In this document: piece after piece, positions 62,692-64,000 of the stretch
Numbering within the stretch: position 1 is the stretch's first letter
Layout of the letters: each line of letters begins with the position of its first letter
The notes under the pieces: model-generated
The model's input: the letters and a program-made list of their open reading frames with translations, nothing else
Told to the model about the DNA's origin: nothing
Database searches by the model: none
Translations under genes and position numbers: made by a program
Assembly: GCA_000231825.2 (NCBI GenBank)
Contig: JH720321.1
Span: forward strand, 22,707 to 86,706
Reading direction: 5' to 3'
From: Tetrahymena elliotti 4EA
Lineage: Eukaryota; Ciliophora; Oligohymenophorea; Hymenostomatida; Tetrahymenidae
DNA length: 64,000 bases

Positions 62692-63294
62692 ACTATGCTG
62701 TACAGCAAATTTATAAAGTTGATTTATATTTCCTCCCTTAATAATTAAAAAAAATTATTTTTAAAGAAATTTTAATTTTAGGTAAGTTTTTCTTTTTATT
62801 TAAAAGTATATTTACCTCAATTAATATATTTATTTTTTATATTCTTAAATTTTAGTATTCATAATCACTTTCAATTAATTCAACCTATTTGCTTCTTCAA
62901 AATTGTTTTTATTTCAATTAACTTTCTCAAGCTATCTTTTTTCTTATTTCTTAATACAAAACAAAAAAAAATAATCAAATAAAAAGAAAAATAAATTTCC
63001 AAAATTTCAACAAAAAATTAAGTTTTTATAATAAAATTCAATTTTCAATCAAAGCAAAATGTTAGTTTAAAAAGAATGATGATAAATGTTAAAAATTTAA
63101 AATACTGATAAAGTGTTTTTTATAAAAATTATTTTTTAATACAAAATTTAAATAAAGTATATTTATATAGATTTTGATAGAGTAAGTGAGAGTAAATTCA
63201 TAAATCTCATAAGAAAAAGTATGAATTTATCATTTTTTTTGTTTAAATTAATTGATCTGTGCTTATTGAATATTAATTGGTTCAAATTAATCCT
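62692..63294. other. spacer between convergent genes
   Basis: AT-rich; no gene seen. Confidence 0.5.
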
Positions 63295-64000
63295 TCAAAA
63301 GTGGTTACTAGATGTTTTGATCTGAAAAATTTATATTTTTACTCACAGAAGATATACTTACTTCACGTGCCTTTTCACCATTTATGGAGATTTAGGGATT
63401 TTCATAAGTTTTTTTCTTTATTTCTTTATTAGCAATATCATGAAAGATTTATTCTAGTGTAGTCTATGAAATGGTATAAGAAGATATATTGAGTTCACTT
63501 TAATGTTTATTCATAAGTCCAAATAAATAACCCAAGTTTTATTATGATTCTACTCTTACTTTTATGTAGTTATTTAATCCTTCTAAAACCTCAAATCTAT
63601 TAAAATTTTTAGCAAAAAATTCCTCAATCTTTTATTATGTTTTAAAACTATAAATTGTTTCTACTAAGACATCAAGTTCAACATAATTATTTTTCTTAGA
63701 GTTTAACTAAAAGTAAATTGATGATGCAAACTTTCCTTCATTTATTTACTCTATAAACTCATCATATTACATTTGACTAAGGATTTAGCATAAATTTTAT
63801 TAATCAACTTTAGTATTTAAGCTCATTCCTAAAGCCATCTCTTCTAATTAACCAATTGTTGGAATATTATTCTTAATTGAAATTTCATAGCCCTTTCCAA
63901 ATTTACTTTTTAAGTGCTAAATACTACCCATGCACTTGAAATTACCTCCAATTACTATTCCTACTTTTGTTCCTAAAGCTTCTGCTTCTTCCATAGAATG
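63295..64000 (-). CDS. ABC transporter, ABCA-type, C-terminal end (partial)
   Basis: The gene runs off the right edge; 222 codons are visible in two exons (intron 63322-63361, 40 bp, phase 0). The first visible residues, HSMEEAEAL, contain the H-loop histidine of the nucleotide-binding domain. GTKVGIVIGGNFKCMGSIQ and HLKSKFGKGYEI follow, which is the standard sequence after the ABCA ATPase core. A regulatory-type region follows and ends with ISSYTISQTTLEQIF, the motif that closes the second ATPase of ABCA lipid transporters, then a short KTSSNHF tail after the intron. This indicates a full-size membrane lipid-type transporter whose membrane and Walker parts lie outside the window. Confidence 0.9.

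Noticed and set aside
1..64000. CRISPR arrays, bacterial operons, insertion sequences or phage genes
   Set aside because: Spaced identical repeats, ribosome-binding sites, transposase motifs and terminal inverted repeats were not seen; intron-bearing genes and the TGA-only code indicate a ciliate nuclear genome.

Overview
The window looks like ciliate nuclear DNA, most likely Tetrahymena or a close oligohymenophorean relative. It is very AT-rich. TAA and TAG occur many times inside recognisable domains (cyclin box, RING finger, cyclic-nucleotide-binding cassette, crotonase fold) where glutamine is expected, and every convincing gene ends in TGA. All calls below use that code (TAA/TAG = Gln, TGA = stop). 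Introns are GT-AG, mostly 40-170 bp with two of 236 and 397 bp, and more AT-rich than the exons. Standard-code translation breaks every real gene into pieces. Because TGA is rare in such AT-rich DNA, long antisense and intergenic frames arise by chance, so strand was decided from domains and codon texture.

Layout. 1-7 kb: the last codons of a + gene, then three minus-strand genes: a mitochondrial-type crotonase (ECHDC3-like), a PB1/zinc-finger/FW protein resembling the NBR1 autophagy receptor, and a mitotic-type cyclin. The spacer beside the crotonase gene holds a decayed copy of part of that gene and a fragment of an initiator-Met tRNA gene. 9.3-13.1 kb: a hybrid histidine kinase whose H, X, N, G and receiver blocks are all recognisable but lie in different frames, so it reads as a pseudogene. 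13.8-16.6 kb: a large minus-strand protein with an internal J-like HPD motif. 20.2-32.6 kb: three + genes, namely a Q/N-rich protein with a four-cysteine motif and coiled coil, a long coiled-coil protein and a multi-pass membrane protein. 33.6-39.0 kb: a Bax-inhibitor/Lifeguard protein (-), a decayed unidentified gene (+) and a Q/N-rich protein (-). 40-42.6 kb: a small ORF with a perfect 36-bp tandem repeat, and a membrane-anchored RING-H2 protein (-) that sits under a misleading open frame on the other strand. 44.6-48.7 kb: a multi-pass membrane protein and a small leucine-rich-repeat protein whose introns track the repeat unit (+). 49.3-55.6 kb: an approximately 1,860-residue cyclic-nucleotide-binding protein (-). 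58-62.7 kb: a Q/N-rich + frame interrupted by one in-frame TGA. 63.3-64 kb: the C-terminal end of an ABCA-type transporter (-).

There is no operon logic, as expected for a ciliate. The gene set is a mix of cell-cycle, signalling (cyclic nucleotide, former phosphorelay), protein-quality-control (RING, PB1/FW, J-like) and low-complexity Q/N-rich proteins. I do not see a compact multi-gene defence-like system. The most interesting items are the NBR1-like domain combination, the cyclic-nucleotide-binding domain split by a very large insertion, the repeat-phased LRR exons, the disrupted histidine kinase and the in-frame TGA in the 58-62.7 kb frame.
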